Positions 16,535-25,918 of a stretch of 64,000 bases of DNA are shown piece by piece. Source of the stretch: Streptomyces sannanensis (GTDB lineage: Bacteria; Actinomycetota; Actinomycetes; Streptomycetales; Streptomycetaceae). The stretch spans positions 5,828,001 through 5,892,000 of the forward strand of contig NZ_BAAAYL010000001.1 of assembly GCF_039536205.1 (NCBI RefSeq), given 5' to 3'. The notes under the pieces were generated by a model that saw nothing but the letters and a program-made list of their open reading frames with translations, did no database searches and had not been told where the DNA came from. The translations under genes and the position numbers were made by a program. How positions within the stretch are numbered: position 1 is the first letter of the stretch; each line of letters begins with the position of its first letter.

Positions 16535-17057
16535 GCGTGACTGGACGAGAAGCCGCTCGGGATCACCGTGGAGCAGTACGACACCATCCTGCGCACCGCG
16601 TACGAGACCGGCACCCGGCTGTACGTCGGGCACAACATGCGTCACACGGGTGTCGTACGGCTGATGCTTCAGCCCCGACTACTTCCGCAACTACGCCGTC
16701 ATCGGTACCGAGGGCCGGCTGGAGAACTTCGGCAACCGCCCCGGCGACGAGGTGCGGGTCTGGAACACCGGCCCCACCGACTACCGTCCCGGCGCCGACG
16801 CCGTCCTCGAGGTCCCCGAGGCCGAGGGCTCGCACGGCGGCGCGGACGGACGGATCATCGAGGAGTTCCGCCGGTTCGCCCGGGTGTGCGGCCCCACCGA
16901 CACCTCACCGGTCGCCGCCCGAATGAGTGCCGCCGCCGGTGTCCTGGCGACCCGCTCACTGCGCGAGGGCGGTGTGCCGTACGACGTGACGCCGCCGGAT
17001 CCGGCGCTGGTCGCGTACTTCGAGGGCGGCCGGCGGAGGGTGGCCAGAGGGGCGTGA
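16535..17057 (+). pseudogene. Internally deleted Gfo/Idh/MocA oxidoreductase
   Basis: The first fragment reads LDEKPLGITVEQYDTILRTA and then TRLYVGHNMRHTGVVRLM, containing the family's conserved EKP motif. After base 16665 the frame changes, and a second fragment (FSPDYFRNYAVIGTEGRLEN to FRRFARVC and [13 protein letters not shown]) matches the family's C-terminus. The N-terminal Rossmann domain with its GxGxxG loop and roughly 100-130 middle residues are missing. It is a dead remnant of a sugar oxidoreductase. It sits next to the SIS/DeoR genes, so it may once have been part of the same sugar pathway. Confidence 0.8.
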
Positions 17058-17071
17058 AGGACAGCTGAGGC

Positions 17072-17090
17072 CGAGGTTAAGAAAACCTCG
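17072..17090. promoter_or_regulatory. Inverted repeat upstream of tdh (CGAGGTT-N5-AACCTCG)
   Basis: A perfect 7-bp inverted repeat with a 5-base centre, about 110 bases before the tdh start. It is a candidate operator for control of threonine catabolism, or the terminator hairpin of the preceding pseudogene. No U-tract follows. Confidence 0.4.
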
Positions 17091-17202
17091 ATGGACCGGG
17101 AGGCCGGAGTGCGGCAGATTTCTTCCGGAATCCCCTCCTCACCCGCCCGCCTGCCGTGATCCGGTGCGCACGGGCGCCTCACCCTGTACAGGAGCCGCCG
17201 CA

Positions 17203-18231
17203 ATGAAGGCCCTCGTGAAGCACAAGGCAGAGCCTGGACTCTGGCTGACAGACGTCCCGGAGCCGGAGATCGGCCCCGGGGACGTACTGATCAAGGTGCT
17301 CCGCACCGGCATCTGCGGCACCGACCTCCACATCCGCAAGTGGGACGGCTGGGCACAGCAGACCATCAAGACTCCGCTGGTGCTGGGTCATGAGTTCGTC
17401 GGTGAGGTCGTGGAGATCGGTGCCGCCGTCAAGGACGTGAAGGTCGGCGACCGGGTCAGCGGCGAGGGCCACCTGGTGTGCGGAAAGTGCCGCAACTGCC
17501 TGGCCGGCCGCCGTCACCTGTGCCGTAACACCATCGGTCTGGGCGTCGGCCGGGACGGTGCGTTCGCCGAGTATGTGGCGCTGCCCGAGTCCAATGTGTG
17601 GGTGCACCGGGTCCCCGTGGACCTCGACATAGCGGCGATCTTCGACCCGTTCGGCAACGCCGTGCACACCGCGCTGTCCTTCCCGCTCGTCGGTGAGGAC
17701 GTGCTGATCACCGGGGCCGGTCCGATCGGCATCATGGCCGCGGCCGTCGCCCGGCACGCGGGTGCGCGCAATGTCGTGATCACCGATGTGAGCGAGGAGC
17801 GGCTGGAGCTCGCCCGCAAGGTCGGGGTCAGCCTCGCCCTGAACGTCGCCGAGACCACCATCGCGGACGGTCAGCGCGACCTCGGCCTGCGCGAGGGCTT
17901 CGACGTCGGCCTGGAGATGTCCGGCCGGCCCGAGGCGCTGCGCGACATGATCGCCAACATGACCAATGGCGGCAAGATCGCGATGCTGGGCCTGCCGTCC
18001 GACGAGTTCGCCGTCGACTGGTCCCGGATCGTCACCTCCATGATCACGATCAAGGGCATCTACGGCCGGGAGATGTTCGAGACCTGGTACTCCATGTCGG
18101 TCCTGCTGGAGGGCGGCCTCGACCTCGCCCCCGTCATCACCGGCCGCTACCCGCACCAGGAGTTCGACGCGGCCTTCGACGAGGCGGCGGGCGGCCGCGG
18201 CGGCAAGGTCATTCTCGACTGGACCGTCTGA
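17203..18231 (+). CDS. tdh: L-threonine 3-dehydrogenase
   Basis: A 342-residue zinc-dependent medium-chain dehydrogenase. Catalytic zinc ligands are in [10 protein letters not shown] and [12 protein letters not shown]. The structural zinc site is [15 protein letters not shown] and the NAD-binding loop is [16 protein letters not shown]. It oxidises L-threonine to 2-amino-3-ketobutyrate with NAD. ATG 17203 has GGAG eight bases before it. The next enzyme of the pathway, kbl, follows on the same strand, which supports Tdh rather than a generic sorbitol or alcohol dehydrogenase. Confidence 0.93.
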   Translation: MKALVKHKAEPGLWLTDVPEPEIGPGDVLIKVLRTGICGTDLHIRKWDGWAQQTIKTPLVLGHEFVGEVVEIGAAVKDVKVGDRVSGEGHLVCGKCRNCLAGRRHLCRNTIGLGVGRDGAFAEYVALPESNVWVHRVPVDLDIAAIFDPFGNAVHTALSFPLVGEDVLITGAGPIGIMAAAVARHAGARNVVITDVSEERLELARKVGVSLALNVAETTIADGQRDLGLREGFDVGLEMSGRPEALRDMIANMTNGGKIAMLGLPSDEFAVDWSRIVTSMITIKGIYGREMFETWYSMSVLLEGGLDLAPVITGRYPHQEFDAAFDEAAGGRGGKVILDWTV

Positions 18232-18555
18232 TCACGCCTGCGGCGAGGCTCCCCGACCCCTGCCGAATCAGGGGCTCTGCCCCCTGGGTGCCGATTCCGG
18301 GGCGTCGCTGCAGGCCTCGGGACCGCCCTTCGGGTGATGTCCTCAATCGCCGGACGGGCTCGATTTTCCCAGCCCGCCCGGGGCAGCTTCATGCCTGACT
18401 CGGGCAACGTTCAGCCAGTCCGGCGATCGAGGACCGGGTCCCGGACCCCCGCGCGGCGGAGCCGCACATCGATACAGCCGGAAAGGGGCGGGAAGATGCC
18501 CGCCCCCAGCAGCACTCGCCCGTACCGCATCCACCCCACGCCCCAGGAGATCCTC
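18232..18555. repeat. tdh-kbl intergenic region with palindromic repeats
   Basis: No gene is seen. A long imperfect inverted repeat has arms 18339-18355 (GTCCTCAATCGCCGGAC) and 18418-18434, matching at 16 of 17 positions. A second dispersed repeat, GGCGGAGCCGCACATCGATA, lies at 18455-18480 and resembles copies at 1911 and 51569. It separates tdh from kbl, so the two may rely partly on read-through. Confidence 0.75.
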
Positions 18556-19749
<1,194 letters not shown>

Positions 19750-19753
19750 CCGC

Positions 19754-20683
19754 ATGATTGACGCGCGGCGGCTGCACATCTTCCGGGCGGTTGCCGACCA
19801 CCGCACGGTCACGGCCGCGGCCGCCGCGCTCTATCTCACCCCGTCCGCCGTCTCGCAGCAGCTGGCCGCCCTGGAACAGGAGACCGGCCACCGCCTGCTG
19901 GAGCGCAGCGCCAGGGGCATGCGGCTGACCGCCGTGGGGGAGATCCTGCTGGGCCACGCCAACGAGGTACTGGCCCAGCTCGACCGCGCCGAGGCGGAAC
20001 TCGCCGCATACAGCTCCGGGGCCGCCGGCCAGGTCACCGTGGCTTCCTTCGCCACTGGCATCGGCCAGGTGGTGGCACCGGCCATCGTCGAGCTCGCGTC
20101 CACGGCGGGCGGCATCCGGGTCCGGGTCCACGACGCAGAGGGCGACGAGAGCCTGCCGATGGTGCTGGACGGCCGGATCGACCTGGCCGTCGCGGTGGAG
20201 TACCGGGGCGCGCCCCGCGAGGACGATCTGCGGATCACCCGTGTGCCGCTGTACGCGGAGCCGTTCGACGCCGTGCTGCCCCTGGGCCACCGGCTCGCGG
20301 ACGCCGGGCGGGTCTCCGTCGCCGAGCTGGCGAAGGACCCGTGGATCGGCCCGTACCCCGGCAATCCCTGCTACGACGTGGTGGTGCTGGCCTGCGAGTA
20401 CGCCGGCTTCCAGCCCGTGATGGAGCACTCGTCCGACGACTTCCGTGCCGTGGTCGCGCTCGCGGGCGCCGACGCGGGCGTGGCGCTGGTGCCGCGCTCC
20501 GCGCTGCGTGGCATGAACCTCTCCGGTGTGGTGGTGCACCCCGTTGACGGCAACGTCCCCACGCGCAAGGTCTTCGCTGCGGTGCGTCGCGGCTCCGAGC
20601 AGCACCCGCTGCTGACACCGGTGCTGGAGGCCCTCCGGACGGCCGCTGCGCGGATCGGGCGCGATTCGGCATTCATGGCCTGA
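19754..20683 (+). CDS. LysR-family transcriptional regulator next to tdh-kbl
   Basis: A 309-residue LysR regulator with the N-terminal winged helix (AAAALYLTPSAVSQQLAALE) and a C-terminal effector-binding domain (VTVASFATGIGQVVAPAIV onward). The ATG is four bases after the kbl stop and its ribosome site (AGGA) lies in the kbl end, so it is co-transcribed with kbl. It probably regulates the threonine-glycine pathway, though no T-N11-A operator could be assigned with confidence. Confidence 0.88.
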   Translation: MIDARRLHIFRAVADHRTVTAAAAALYLTPSAVSQQLAALEQETGHRLLERSARGMRLTAVGEILLGHANEVLAQLDRAEAELAAYSSGAAGQVTVASFATGIGQVVAPAIVELASTAGGIRVRVHDAEGDESLPMVLDGRIDLAVAVEYRGAPREDDLRITRVPLYAEPFDAVLPLGHRLADAGRVSVAELAKDPWIGPYPGNPCYDVVVLACEYAGFQPVMEHSSDDFRAVVALAGADAGVALVPRSALRGMNLSGVVVHPVDGNVPTRKVFAAVRRGSEQHPLLTPVLEALRTAAARIGRDSAFMA

Positions 20684-20689
20684 CCTGCA

Positions 20690-20709
20690 CCCCCAGCTAC
20701 CGCTGGGGG
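20690..20709. repeat. Dispersed hairpin repeat, copy 2
   Basis: The 20-mer CCCCCAGCTACCGCTGGGGG is identical to 1996-2015. It begins seven bases after the LysR stop codon and may serve as its terminator. Confidence 0.75.
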
Positions 20710-20742
20710 TGCCCCCAGGGTGCCCACAGGGGTGCTCCCAGG

Positions 20743-20860
20743 CACGCACGCTCGCTGCGTTGGCCGAAAACCCGAGTAACGCTGCTCCGAGGACCTTCGG
20801 CCGCCTTGCGATCACACGCACCGGACGCCGCTCCTTGCCGGGCAAACGTTGCCGGTCCTA
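20743..20860. repeat. Palindromic MITE-like element C (left arm missing)
   Basis: Nearly identical to 4687-4810 of element B (CGCTCGCTGCGTTGGCCG, GTAACGCTGCTCCGAGG, CCGCCTTGCGATC, CTCCTTGCCGGGCA). The left terminal arm is absent, replaced by the hairpin repeat. The right end, CCGGTCCTAG, supplies the TAG stop of the flavohemoglobin gene on the minus strand, just as element B does for its neighbours. Confidence 0.8.
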
Positions 20861-22069
20861 GTCCAGGTCCGCCTGCCAGAGGTCGGGGCCGAACACCTCG
20901 TACTGGATGTCCTGGGGCGTGACGCCCCGCTCGAGCAACCTGCTGCGCACACCTTGCATGAACGGCAGCGGGCCGCACAGGTAGTACAGGGCGCGGTCGG
21001 GCAGATCGACCGCTGCGGGGTTCATCAGTCCCTGGAAGACCCCGTTCAGCGGCTCCATGCTCTCCACGCCCTTCTCGTACCAGGCGTACAGCTCCGCCTG
21101 CCGCAACTCCAGGACGTCGCTCACGACCTGGCGGCGCAGGGGAAACGAGGGTTCGTCGAGATCGGCGTGGAGGAGTGTGATGTGCAGCCCGGACCCGGCC
21201 TTGGCGAGGTGCGAGAGCATCCCGGCCACCGGGGCGATCCCGATACCCGCGGTGGCGAACACCACTGGCCGTCCCGAGTCGTCGAGCACGACGTCGCCGT
21301 ACGGCAGCGACAGTGTCAGGATGTCGCCCACGTCCACCGAGTCGTGCAGGAGCGTCGACATCTCCCCGTCGGGCTCGTCGCCGACGCCACGGACCCGCTT
21401 GACCGAGAACTGGCGGTGTTCCCCGTCGTCGGCCCGGGTCAGGCTGTACTGGCGCGGCTGGAGTACCCCGTCCGGCATCGTCATCCGCACAGTCACGTAC
21501 TGGCCGGGCAGCGAGGTCTTGACCAGGCGGTGGTCGATCCGCTTGACCACGAAGGTCACCACGTCGTGGGTCTCCCGGATCTTCTTCTCGACCTTCCACT
21601 GCCGCCATACCGTCTCCGGTCTGACCCCACGCGCGCTGTAGAGGCCGCGTTCCTGGTTGATCAGAGCATTGGCCATCAGCCAGTAGACCTCGTCCCAGGC
21701 GGCGGCGACCTCTGGAGTGACCGCGTCGCCCAGGACGTCGGCGATCGACCACATCAGGTTGTCGTGGACGATCTGGTACTGATCGGGACGGATGCCGAGG
21801 GACGCGTGCTTGTGCGCGATCCGCGAGAGCAGGTGCTCGGGGATGTGCTCCGGTGATTCCACCAGTCCGCTCGCGAACGCCGCCACCGATCCGGCCAGCG
21901 CCCTCTGCTGATCTCCGTGGGCCTGGTTGCCGCGGTTGAAGACGCCGTTCAGGAGTTCCGGATGCTCGGCGAACATGTGCCTGTAGAAGCGCTGGGCGAT
22001 TTCTCCGATGTGCTCGGCGACGACTGGCAGTGTTGCTGCAACGACAGGCCGAGAGGTGTCTGAGAGCAT
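20858..22069 (-). CDS. hmp: Flavohemoglobin (nitric oxide dioxygenase)
   Basis: A 403-residue protein in the usual order: globin domain (residues 1-140, with the proximal histidine region IAHKHASLGI), then an FAD-binding domain (QPRQYSLTR) and an NAD-binding domain (VFATAGIGIAPVAGML, YYLCGPLPFMQGV). It converts nitric oxide to nitrate with oxygen and NAD(P)H. ATG 22069 has GGAGG eight bases upstream. The stop codon comes from repeat element C. No NsrR-like palindrome was recognised in the upstream region. Confidence 0.93.
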   Translation of the reverse strand: MLSDTSRPVVAATLPVVAEHIGEIAQRFYRHMFAEHPELLNGVFNRGNQAHGDQQRALAGSVAAFASGLVESPEHIPEHLLSRIAHKHASLGIRPDQYQIVHDNLMWSIADVLGDAVTPEVAAAWDEVYWLMANALINQERGLYSARGVRPETVWRQWKVEKKIRETHDVVTFVVKRIDHRLVKTSLPGQYVTVRMTMPDGVLQPRQYSLTRADDGEHRQFSVKRVRGVGDEPDGEMSTLLHDSVDVGDILTLSLPYGDVVLDDSGRPVVFATAGIGIAPVAGMLSHLAKAGSGLHITLLHADLDEPSFPLRRQVVSDVLELRQAELYAWYEKGVESMEPLNGVFQGLMNPAAVDLPDRALYYLCGPLPFMQGVRSRLLERGVTPQDIQYEVFGPDLWQADLD

Positions 22070-22775
22070 GGGAGGTTCCTCCAGCGAGGACGTGTGGATC
22101 CCGGCCGTGGGCCCTGAACCGCAGCGGTCACACGAGGGCATCGAAGCGGGCCGGCCGAAGCCCGGCAGCGGCTGGGCCGCAGCCGGACAGGTGCTGACGA
22201 CTGATGGAGGGAGACCCTTGGCGGCGACGCGGCCGATCCGCGACGGGCGGCCGCCTGCCGGGAGGCGGCCTGATGCCGCGGCCAGGATTGGATTTGTCCC
22301 CCCAGGCTATGACGCGCACCAGGGCCGGGCGAGTCGGCCCAGGCCTGTGCGACTGACATTGATCGCACACACAGGGGGCGCACGCGATGGGCGAGATCTT
22401 CGGCATGTCCGAGACTCCGCTGGGCAATTCCCGGGTGGTTCCGACGCGCGGACCGCGACCTGCGACAACGAGGCCGTCGGCGCTGCCCTCGTAGCCGGTC
22501 TCTGCTGCTCAGCCGAATTGCGCAGCAGAATCGTCCGAGCCCCCAAAGCACTGAATCCAAGCTGCTGGCCTCGCGTGGCTCCCTCCCAGTCCAACGGTCC
22601 CCGCGCACGGCCTCCTGACCTGCTCGGAGGCCATGACACCGGTATTACCTCAGCGGTAATCGACCCTCCGTGTGGAACCGGGCAAGGTGGGAGTCACCGG
22701 GGCCCGGGCGGCGCACTCCGCCCGGTCCACGGCCCCTCTGACCAGTTTTTTCGACCTCGACGGAGGCTGATCGGC
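22070..22775. other. 706-bp intergenic region without a recognised gene
   Basis: It separates hmp from the divergent membrane-protein gene. Short open frames on both strands have no recognisable protein features or good start sites, for example a 35-codon frame starting at 22387. The one clear signal is the inverted repeat at 22644-22660. Confidence 0.5.
22644..22660. promoter_or_regulatory. Inverted repeat ATTACC-N5-GGTAAT
   Basis: A perfect 6-bp inverted repeat with a 5-base spacer, about 115 bases upstream of the gene at 22776. Its shape and size fit an operator for a dimeric repressor. The adjacent regulator is unknown. Confidence 0.4.
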
Positions 22776-23195
22776 ATGTCCGCCACCACCCTGCTCGGCA
22801 CCCTCTCCCGCACCGACCGCCCGCAGACCATGCTGCGCCGCTTCCTCGCCCTCGACGCCATCGTCACCGGTGCCAACGGACTGGTCTACCTGATCGACTC
22901 GAAGCCGGTCGGCAACCTGCTCGGCATCGGGTCCGGTGTGCTGTTCGAACTCGGCATCGTCCTGATGGTGTACGGCGCGGGAGTCGGCTACCTCGCCACG
23001 CGGAAGCAGCCGCCGGCCCTCGCCGTGAAGGCGGTCATCGACATCAATGTGCTGTGGGCCGTGCTCAGCATCGTCGCGATGGTCGCCTGGTTCTCGCCGA
23101 CGACCGCGGGTGCCGTCTGGATCCCCATGCAGGCCATGACCGTCGGGGGTTTCGCCGTGCTCCAGTTCCTGTCGCTGCGTGCCACTACGGCCTGA
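22776..23195 (+). CDS. Small four-helix membrane protein of unknown function
   Basis: A 139-residue integral membrane protein with hydrophobic helices at about residues 24-44, 51-73, 83-105 and 111-133, separated by short basic loops. It resembles uncharacterised actinobacterial membrane proteins with a LALDAIVTGANGLVYL-type first helix. ATG 22776 has GGAGG nine bases upstream. The end overlaps the convergent regulator gene by 11 bp. No function can be assigned. Confidence 0.8.
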   Translation: MSATTLLGTLSRTDRPQTMLRRFLALDAIVTGANGLVYLIDSKPVGNLLGIGSGVLFELGIVLMVYGAGVGYLATRKQPPALAVKAVIDINVLWAVLSIVAMVAWFSPTTAGAVWIPMQAMTVGGFAVLQFLSLRATTA

Positions 23196-23988
23196 GGGAC
23201 TGCAGATACTCGACTGTCGCCGAGTCGGCCGGGAGAAACGTCTCGATGGCCAGCTCGGCGACTGTCACGTCCATCGGGGTGTTGAAGGTCGAGATGGACG
23301 AGATGAAGGACAGGGTCCGGCCGTTGTGCTCGAGCTGGAGCGGCAGGGCGAAGTACGGAACGGGCTCCTCCGGGTGACTGCTGTGGTCCCCGGTCTCCGG
23401 CAGCGGATAGGCGGCCACCTCGTCGTACAGCGCGCGCACCGCCTCGGACCTGGCCAGCGCGATCTGACGCTCCATCTGGGCCAGCAGATGTCCGCGCCAT
23501 TCCCGCAGATTGCGGATGTGCGGCGCCATTCCCTGCGGGTGAAGTGTGAGCCGCATGGCGTTCAGCGGCGGGGCGAGCAGATGCTCCGCCACCCCGTCCA
23601 GCATCATCATGATGCCCCGGTTGGCGGCGACGACGTTGTACGTCCTGTCGACGACCAGCGCCGGATACGGTTCGTAGCCTTGCAGCAGTCGCTCGATGCC
23701 CTCGCGCAGTGTGCCGAGCGCCGGATCGTGCAGCGGGGTCTCGGCGTAACGCGGGGCGTAACCGGCCGCCAGCAGCAGGACGTTGCGCTCCCGGACCGGG
23801 ACGTCGAGATGTTCGGCCAGCCGCAGGATCATCTCCTCGCTCGGACGGGACCGGCCCGTCTCGATGAAGCTGATGTGCCGGGCGGAGGAGTCGGCGCGCA
23901 GCGCCAGCTCCAGCTGGCTGAGCCTGCGCTGCTCCCGCCAGTCACGGAGCAGCGGGCCGATTGACGTGTCCAGTACGGCAGTTGACAT
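23185..23988 (-). CDS. XRE-family regulator with MmyB-like ligand-binding domain
   Basis: A 267-residue protein. Residues 10-70 form the helix-turn-helix (RRLSQLELALRADSSARHIS followed by FIETGRSRPS). The rest matches the MmyB-like PAS-type domain with YNVVAANRG and the C-terminal YFALPLQLEHNGRTLSFIS region. These regulators are common in actinobacteria and often act on an adjacent gene. ATG 23988 has no clear ribosome binding site, so the mRNA may be leaderless. It is divergent from phhB. Confidence 0.87.
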   Translation of the reverse strand: MSTAVLDTSIGPLLRDWREQRRLSQLELALRADSSARHISFIETGRSRPSEEMILRLAEHLDVPVRERNVLLLAAGYAPRYAETPLHDPALGTLREGIERLLQGYEPYPALVVDRTYNVVAANRGIMMMLDGVAEHLLAPPLNAMRLTLHPQGMAPHIRNLREWRGHLLAQMERQIALARSEAVRALYDEVAAYPLPETGDHSSHPEEPVPYFALPLQLEHNGRTLSFISSISTFNTPMDVTVAELAIETFLPADSATVEYLQSLRP

Positions 23989-24088
23989 GCAATGAAGGTA
24001 ACTCACACGGATGCGCGGAAACGACGGCGTCGCAGCGGCATCGAAGGGTCTCGGGCGGGTCATACTTCGATTCCCGGCCGTCATGTTC

Positions 24089-24112
24089 GAAGCCGTATCG
24101 GAAGCCGTATCC
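24089..24112. repeat. Tandem 12-bp repeat upstream of phhB
   Basis: GAAGCCGTATCG (24089-24100) is followed directly by GAAGCCGTATCC (24101-24112), within 15 bases of the phhB start. It lies between phhB and the divergent XRE regulator and could be a binding site. Function is not shown. Confidence 0.45.
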
Positions 24113-24126
24113 GAAAGGGGTCTGCC

Positions 24127-24432
24127 ATGCCCGTGGAGCCGCTGTCGCAGAAGGACGTCGAGGACCGCCTGCGCGAACTGCCCGGATGGTCCCTCGAGGG
24201 GGACCGTATCGCCCGTGAGTACCGACTGGGCACGCACTTCGCGGCGACCGCGCTGGTCGTGCACATCGCGCAGATCCAGGAGGAGCTGAACCACCACTCG
24301 GATCTCACCCTGGGCTACAACACCGTGGCGCTTTCCGTGAACACGCACACCGCGGGAGGTGCGGTCACCGAGATGGACTTCGAACTCGCACACCGGGTGG
24401 AGAAGATCGCGCCGGGCCACGGAGCCGGCTGA
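24127..24432 (+). CDS. phhB: 4a-hydroxytetrahydrobiopterin dehydratase (pterin-4a-carbinolamine dehydratase)
   Basis: A 101-residue protein with the family signature ELNHHSDL followed by YNTVALSVNTHTAGGAVTEMD, containing the two active-site histidines and the third in VNTHTAGG. It dehydrates the 4a-carbinolamine formed by pterin-dependent aromatic hydroxylases. ATG 24127 has AAAGGGG six bases upstream. No phenylalanine hydroxylase gene is in the window, so its partner lies elsewhere. Confidence 0.92.
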   Translation: MPVEPLSQKDVEDRLRELPGWSLEGDRIAREYRLGTHFAATALVVHIAQIQEELNHHSDLTLGYNTVALSVNTHTAGGAVTEMDFELAHRVEKIAPGHGAG

Positions 24433-24478
24433 ACCGCGAGGGAGTTGCCGGAAAGCCGTCTCGGTGCGCCCCGCGACC

Positions 24479-24514
24479 CGGGCGTCGGCCCTGCGCAGGC
24501 AGGGCCGACGCCCG
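24479..24514. terminator. Perfect 16-bp stem hairpin between phhB and bL37 genes
   Basis: Arms CGGGCGTCGGCCCTGC (24479-24494) and its exact complement (24499-24514) enclose the loop GCAG. There is no U-tract, as is common in high-GC actinomycetes. It lies between two convergent genes, so it can terminate both. Confidence 0.8.
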
Positions 24515-24528
24515 GGAGTGCGTGCCTG

Positions 24529-24603
24529 TCAGGCGTTGGGGCGCTTGCCGTGGTTGGCCTTCTTCTTCTTGCGGCCGCGGCGCTTGTTGCCTCGCTTCGA
24601 CAT
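24529..24603 (-). CDS. Ribosomal protein bL37-type mini protein (24 aa)
   Basis: A 24-residue, extremely basic peptide: MSKRGNKRRGRKKKKANH followed by GKRPNA. This matches the actinobacterial bL37 (small large-subunit protein known from mycobacterial ribosome structures), with its conserved ANHGKRPN end. AAGGAGA lies seven bases before the ATG. It sits opposite phhB with a shared hairpin terminator. It is too short for most gene callers, and the assignment rests on this C-terminal signature and composition. Confidence 0.88.
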   Translation of the reverse strand: MSKRGNKRRGRKKKKANHGKRPNA

Positions 24604-24635
24604 GGGAAAGTCTCCTTATGTCTGGAATATCCATT

Positions 24636-24760
24636 CCCGTGTCAGTGTAGTTTGCCGACCCCGTTCGCGCGGGTCGCGAGAACTCCATGAGCCAGTCGGT
24701 CGCCCAGGTCCGCTCGCCGTCCATCGAGAATGCCTGCTCCCAGCGGGCGATCGGCCGGCG
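24636..24760 (-). pseudogene. Fragment of an uncharacterised protein, C-terminal motif only
   Basis: On the minus strand a short frame reads RRPIARWEQAFSMDGERTW and then ATDWLMEFSRPA. The pattern W-x2-x-FS-x-DGG-x-TW-x2-xW-x-M-x-F is that of the C-terminal end of a family of small hypothetical enzymes (DUF1579-like, uncertain). No start or N-terminal part is present. It is joined back-to-back with the methyltransferase scrap. Confidence 0.5.
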
Positions 24761-24880
24761 CCCGAGGACGTTGCCGTACTCGACCGCCTCCTCGACCCCG
24801 ACGACCCGGAAGGCCTGCACCACCGCCAGGACGTCTACCTGCTCCTGGCCCGCACGGTCCACACGGCCTGCTGCGCGTGA
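24743..24880 (+). pseudogene. C-terminal scrap of a SAM-dependent methyltransferase
   Basis: The plus strand encodes PEDVAVLDRLLDPDDPEGLH followed by HRQDVYLLLARTVHTA and a stop at 24878-24880. The pattern LLDPDDPxxLxHRxDVYLxxARTVHT is the usual end of a group of Streptomyces class I methyltransferases. The SAM-binding part is absent. It abuts an unrelated fragment on the other strand, which suggests a deletion joint. Confidence 0.5.
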
Positions 24881-24890
24881 CCGCGGGAGC

Positions 24891-25262
24891 TCAGGGTTTG
24901 CCGATGTCGACTGCCCACACCCCCGTGCCGTCGTATGCCTCAGGCGTTGCGGTCAGGATGTGGCCGTCCACCGGGCCTGAGACAGCGGCGTACACCGCAT
25001 GCGCGTAGGTCCAGTCGATGCCCGCCGAAACCGCCTGCTCCACGGCCGCCGCCCCGGCGAAGTCGAGGGGGAGGAACTCCAGGCCCGGTAGCGCGCCGAC
25101 GTGACCGGCAGCACCCGGGAGCTCCAGGCCCGCGGCGACCAGGCAGAGCGCAGGGACATGGGCGCGCTGCGCCAGTTCCTCCACTCCGACAACTGCGAGG
25201 CCGGACAGCAGACGATGACCGCGACAGAGGGCGACGACCGCCGTGTGGTCGAGAACGATCAC
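24891..25262 (-). CDS. PIN-like toxin of a VapBC-type module
   Basis: A 123-residue protein starting MIVLDHTAVVALC, as in PIN-domain ribonucleases where the Asp near residue 5 is a metal ligand. Further acidic candidates are Glu in VAAGLEL and Asp in GIDWTYAHAVYAA, and the end ILTATPEAYDGTGVWAVDIG is like the last strands of PIN toxins. It would cleave RNA unless bound by the antitoxin. The GTG start overlaps the antitoxin stop as GTGA. Divergent enough that activity is uncertain. Confidence 0.65.
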   Translation of the reverse strand: MIVLDHTAVVALCRGHRLLSGLAVVGVEELAQRAHVPALCLVAAGLELPGAAGHVGALPGLEFLPLDFAGAAAVEQAVSAGIDWTYAHAVYAAVSGPVDGHILTATPEAYDGTGVWAVDIGKP

Positions 25263-25522
25263 CTACGACTCCCCACTCGGCCTGCGACGATCGCCGCCCT
25301 CCACTCCTGGGCCTCTTCCACGTCACGATCGGTGAGGTCCACGCCCAGGTTGGCGCGTACGTAGGCCACTCCCCGGGCCGTACGCTCGGCCCGCTCGGCT
25401 TCAGTGGGCATGGAGACAGCGAGGCGTTCGACGAACGCCCGAGTGCTGAGCCCCCGCTCTTCGGCCAGCAGTCGCAGACGGTCGCGAACCTCTTCGGTGA
25501 TCTTTATCGTTGTGTCAGCCAC
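25259..25522 (-). CDS. Ribbon-helix-helix antitoxin (VapB-like)
   Basis: An 87-residue protein with an N-terminal ribbon-helix-helix (DTTIKITEEVRDRLRLLAEE, then RGLSTRAFVERL) and a charged C-terminal part that should wrap the toxin (TDRDVEEAQEWRAAIVAGR). It would autoregulate the operon and neutralise the PIN-like protein encoded immediately downstream with a 4-bp overlap. The GTG start at 25522 has little ribosome-site signal, so initiation may be leaderless. Confidence 0.75.
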   Translation of the reverse strand: MADTTIKITEEVRDRLRLLAEERGLSTRAFVERLAVSMPTEAERAERTARGVAYVRANLGVDLTDRDVEEAQEWRAAIVAGRVGSRR

Positions 25523-25559
25523 GCCTGGAGAATACGCCTGAATACCAGTCGATGTGCAG

Positions 25560-25800
25560 ACGTCCGACTGACCAGGACCTTTGCCCAGGTTGTTTGCCGA
25601 TGCCCGCGCCGATGCAGCCGTGTTCGCCAGTGGAGTACTCGTCGACACCGGCCACCCGCGGCGCGGGCATCTCCGGCTCGGGCAGCGCGTCGACCAGGTG
25701 CAGGACCGTGCTCCGGCTGACGTAGATCCCGAACGCTTCCCGGACCGGGTCTTCGCCTTCGACGAGTTCGGGCTTCTCGGGATCAGGCCCACCGGCGCAC
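25560..25800 (-). pseudogene. ISL3-family transposase fragment
   Basis: Minus-strand translation gives ...YVSRSTVLHLVDALPEPEMP and APRVAGVDEY, matching the ISL3-type transposase region just before and including the first catalytic aspartate (VVGVDE[YW]). The helix-turn-helix upstream and the rest of the catalytic domain are missing, and no inverted repeats were seen. It marks a past IS insertion just upstream of the toxin-antitoxin operon. Confidence 0.65.
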
Positions 25801-25918
25801 GTCGCTGACCGTCGCGTGTACGACCGTTGCGGGTACGCCGATGGTGATGCGCTCCCGCACGTCGGCCGACGCAGCGAACCCGACCGGCCGGTCCCGGCAG
25901 GGTCCGGCCGAGCCCCGG

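Noticed and set aside
22307..22639. Minus-strand frame of about 110 codons upstream of hmp
   Set aside because: No family resemblance, no ribosome site and Arg/Pro/Ser-rich composition typical of non-coding frames.
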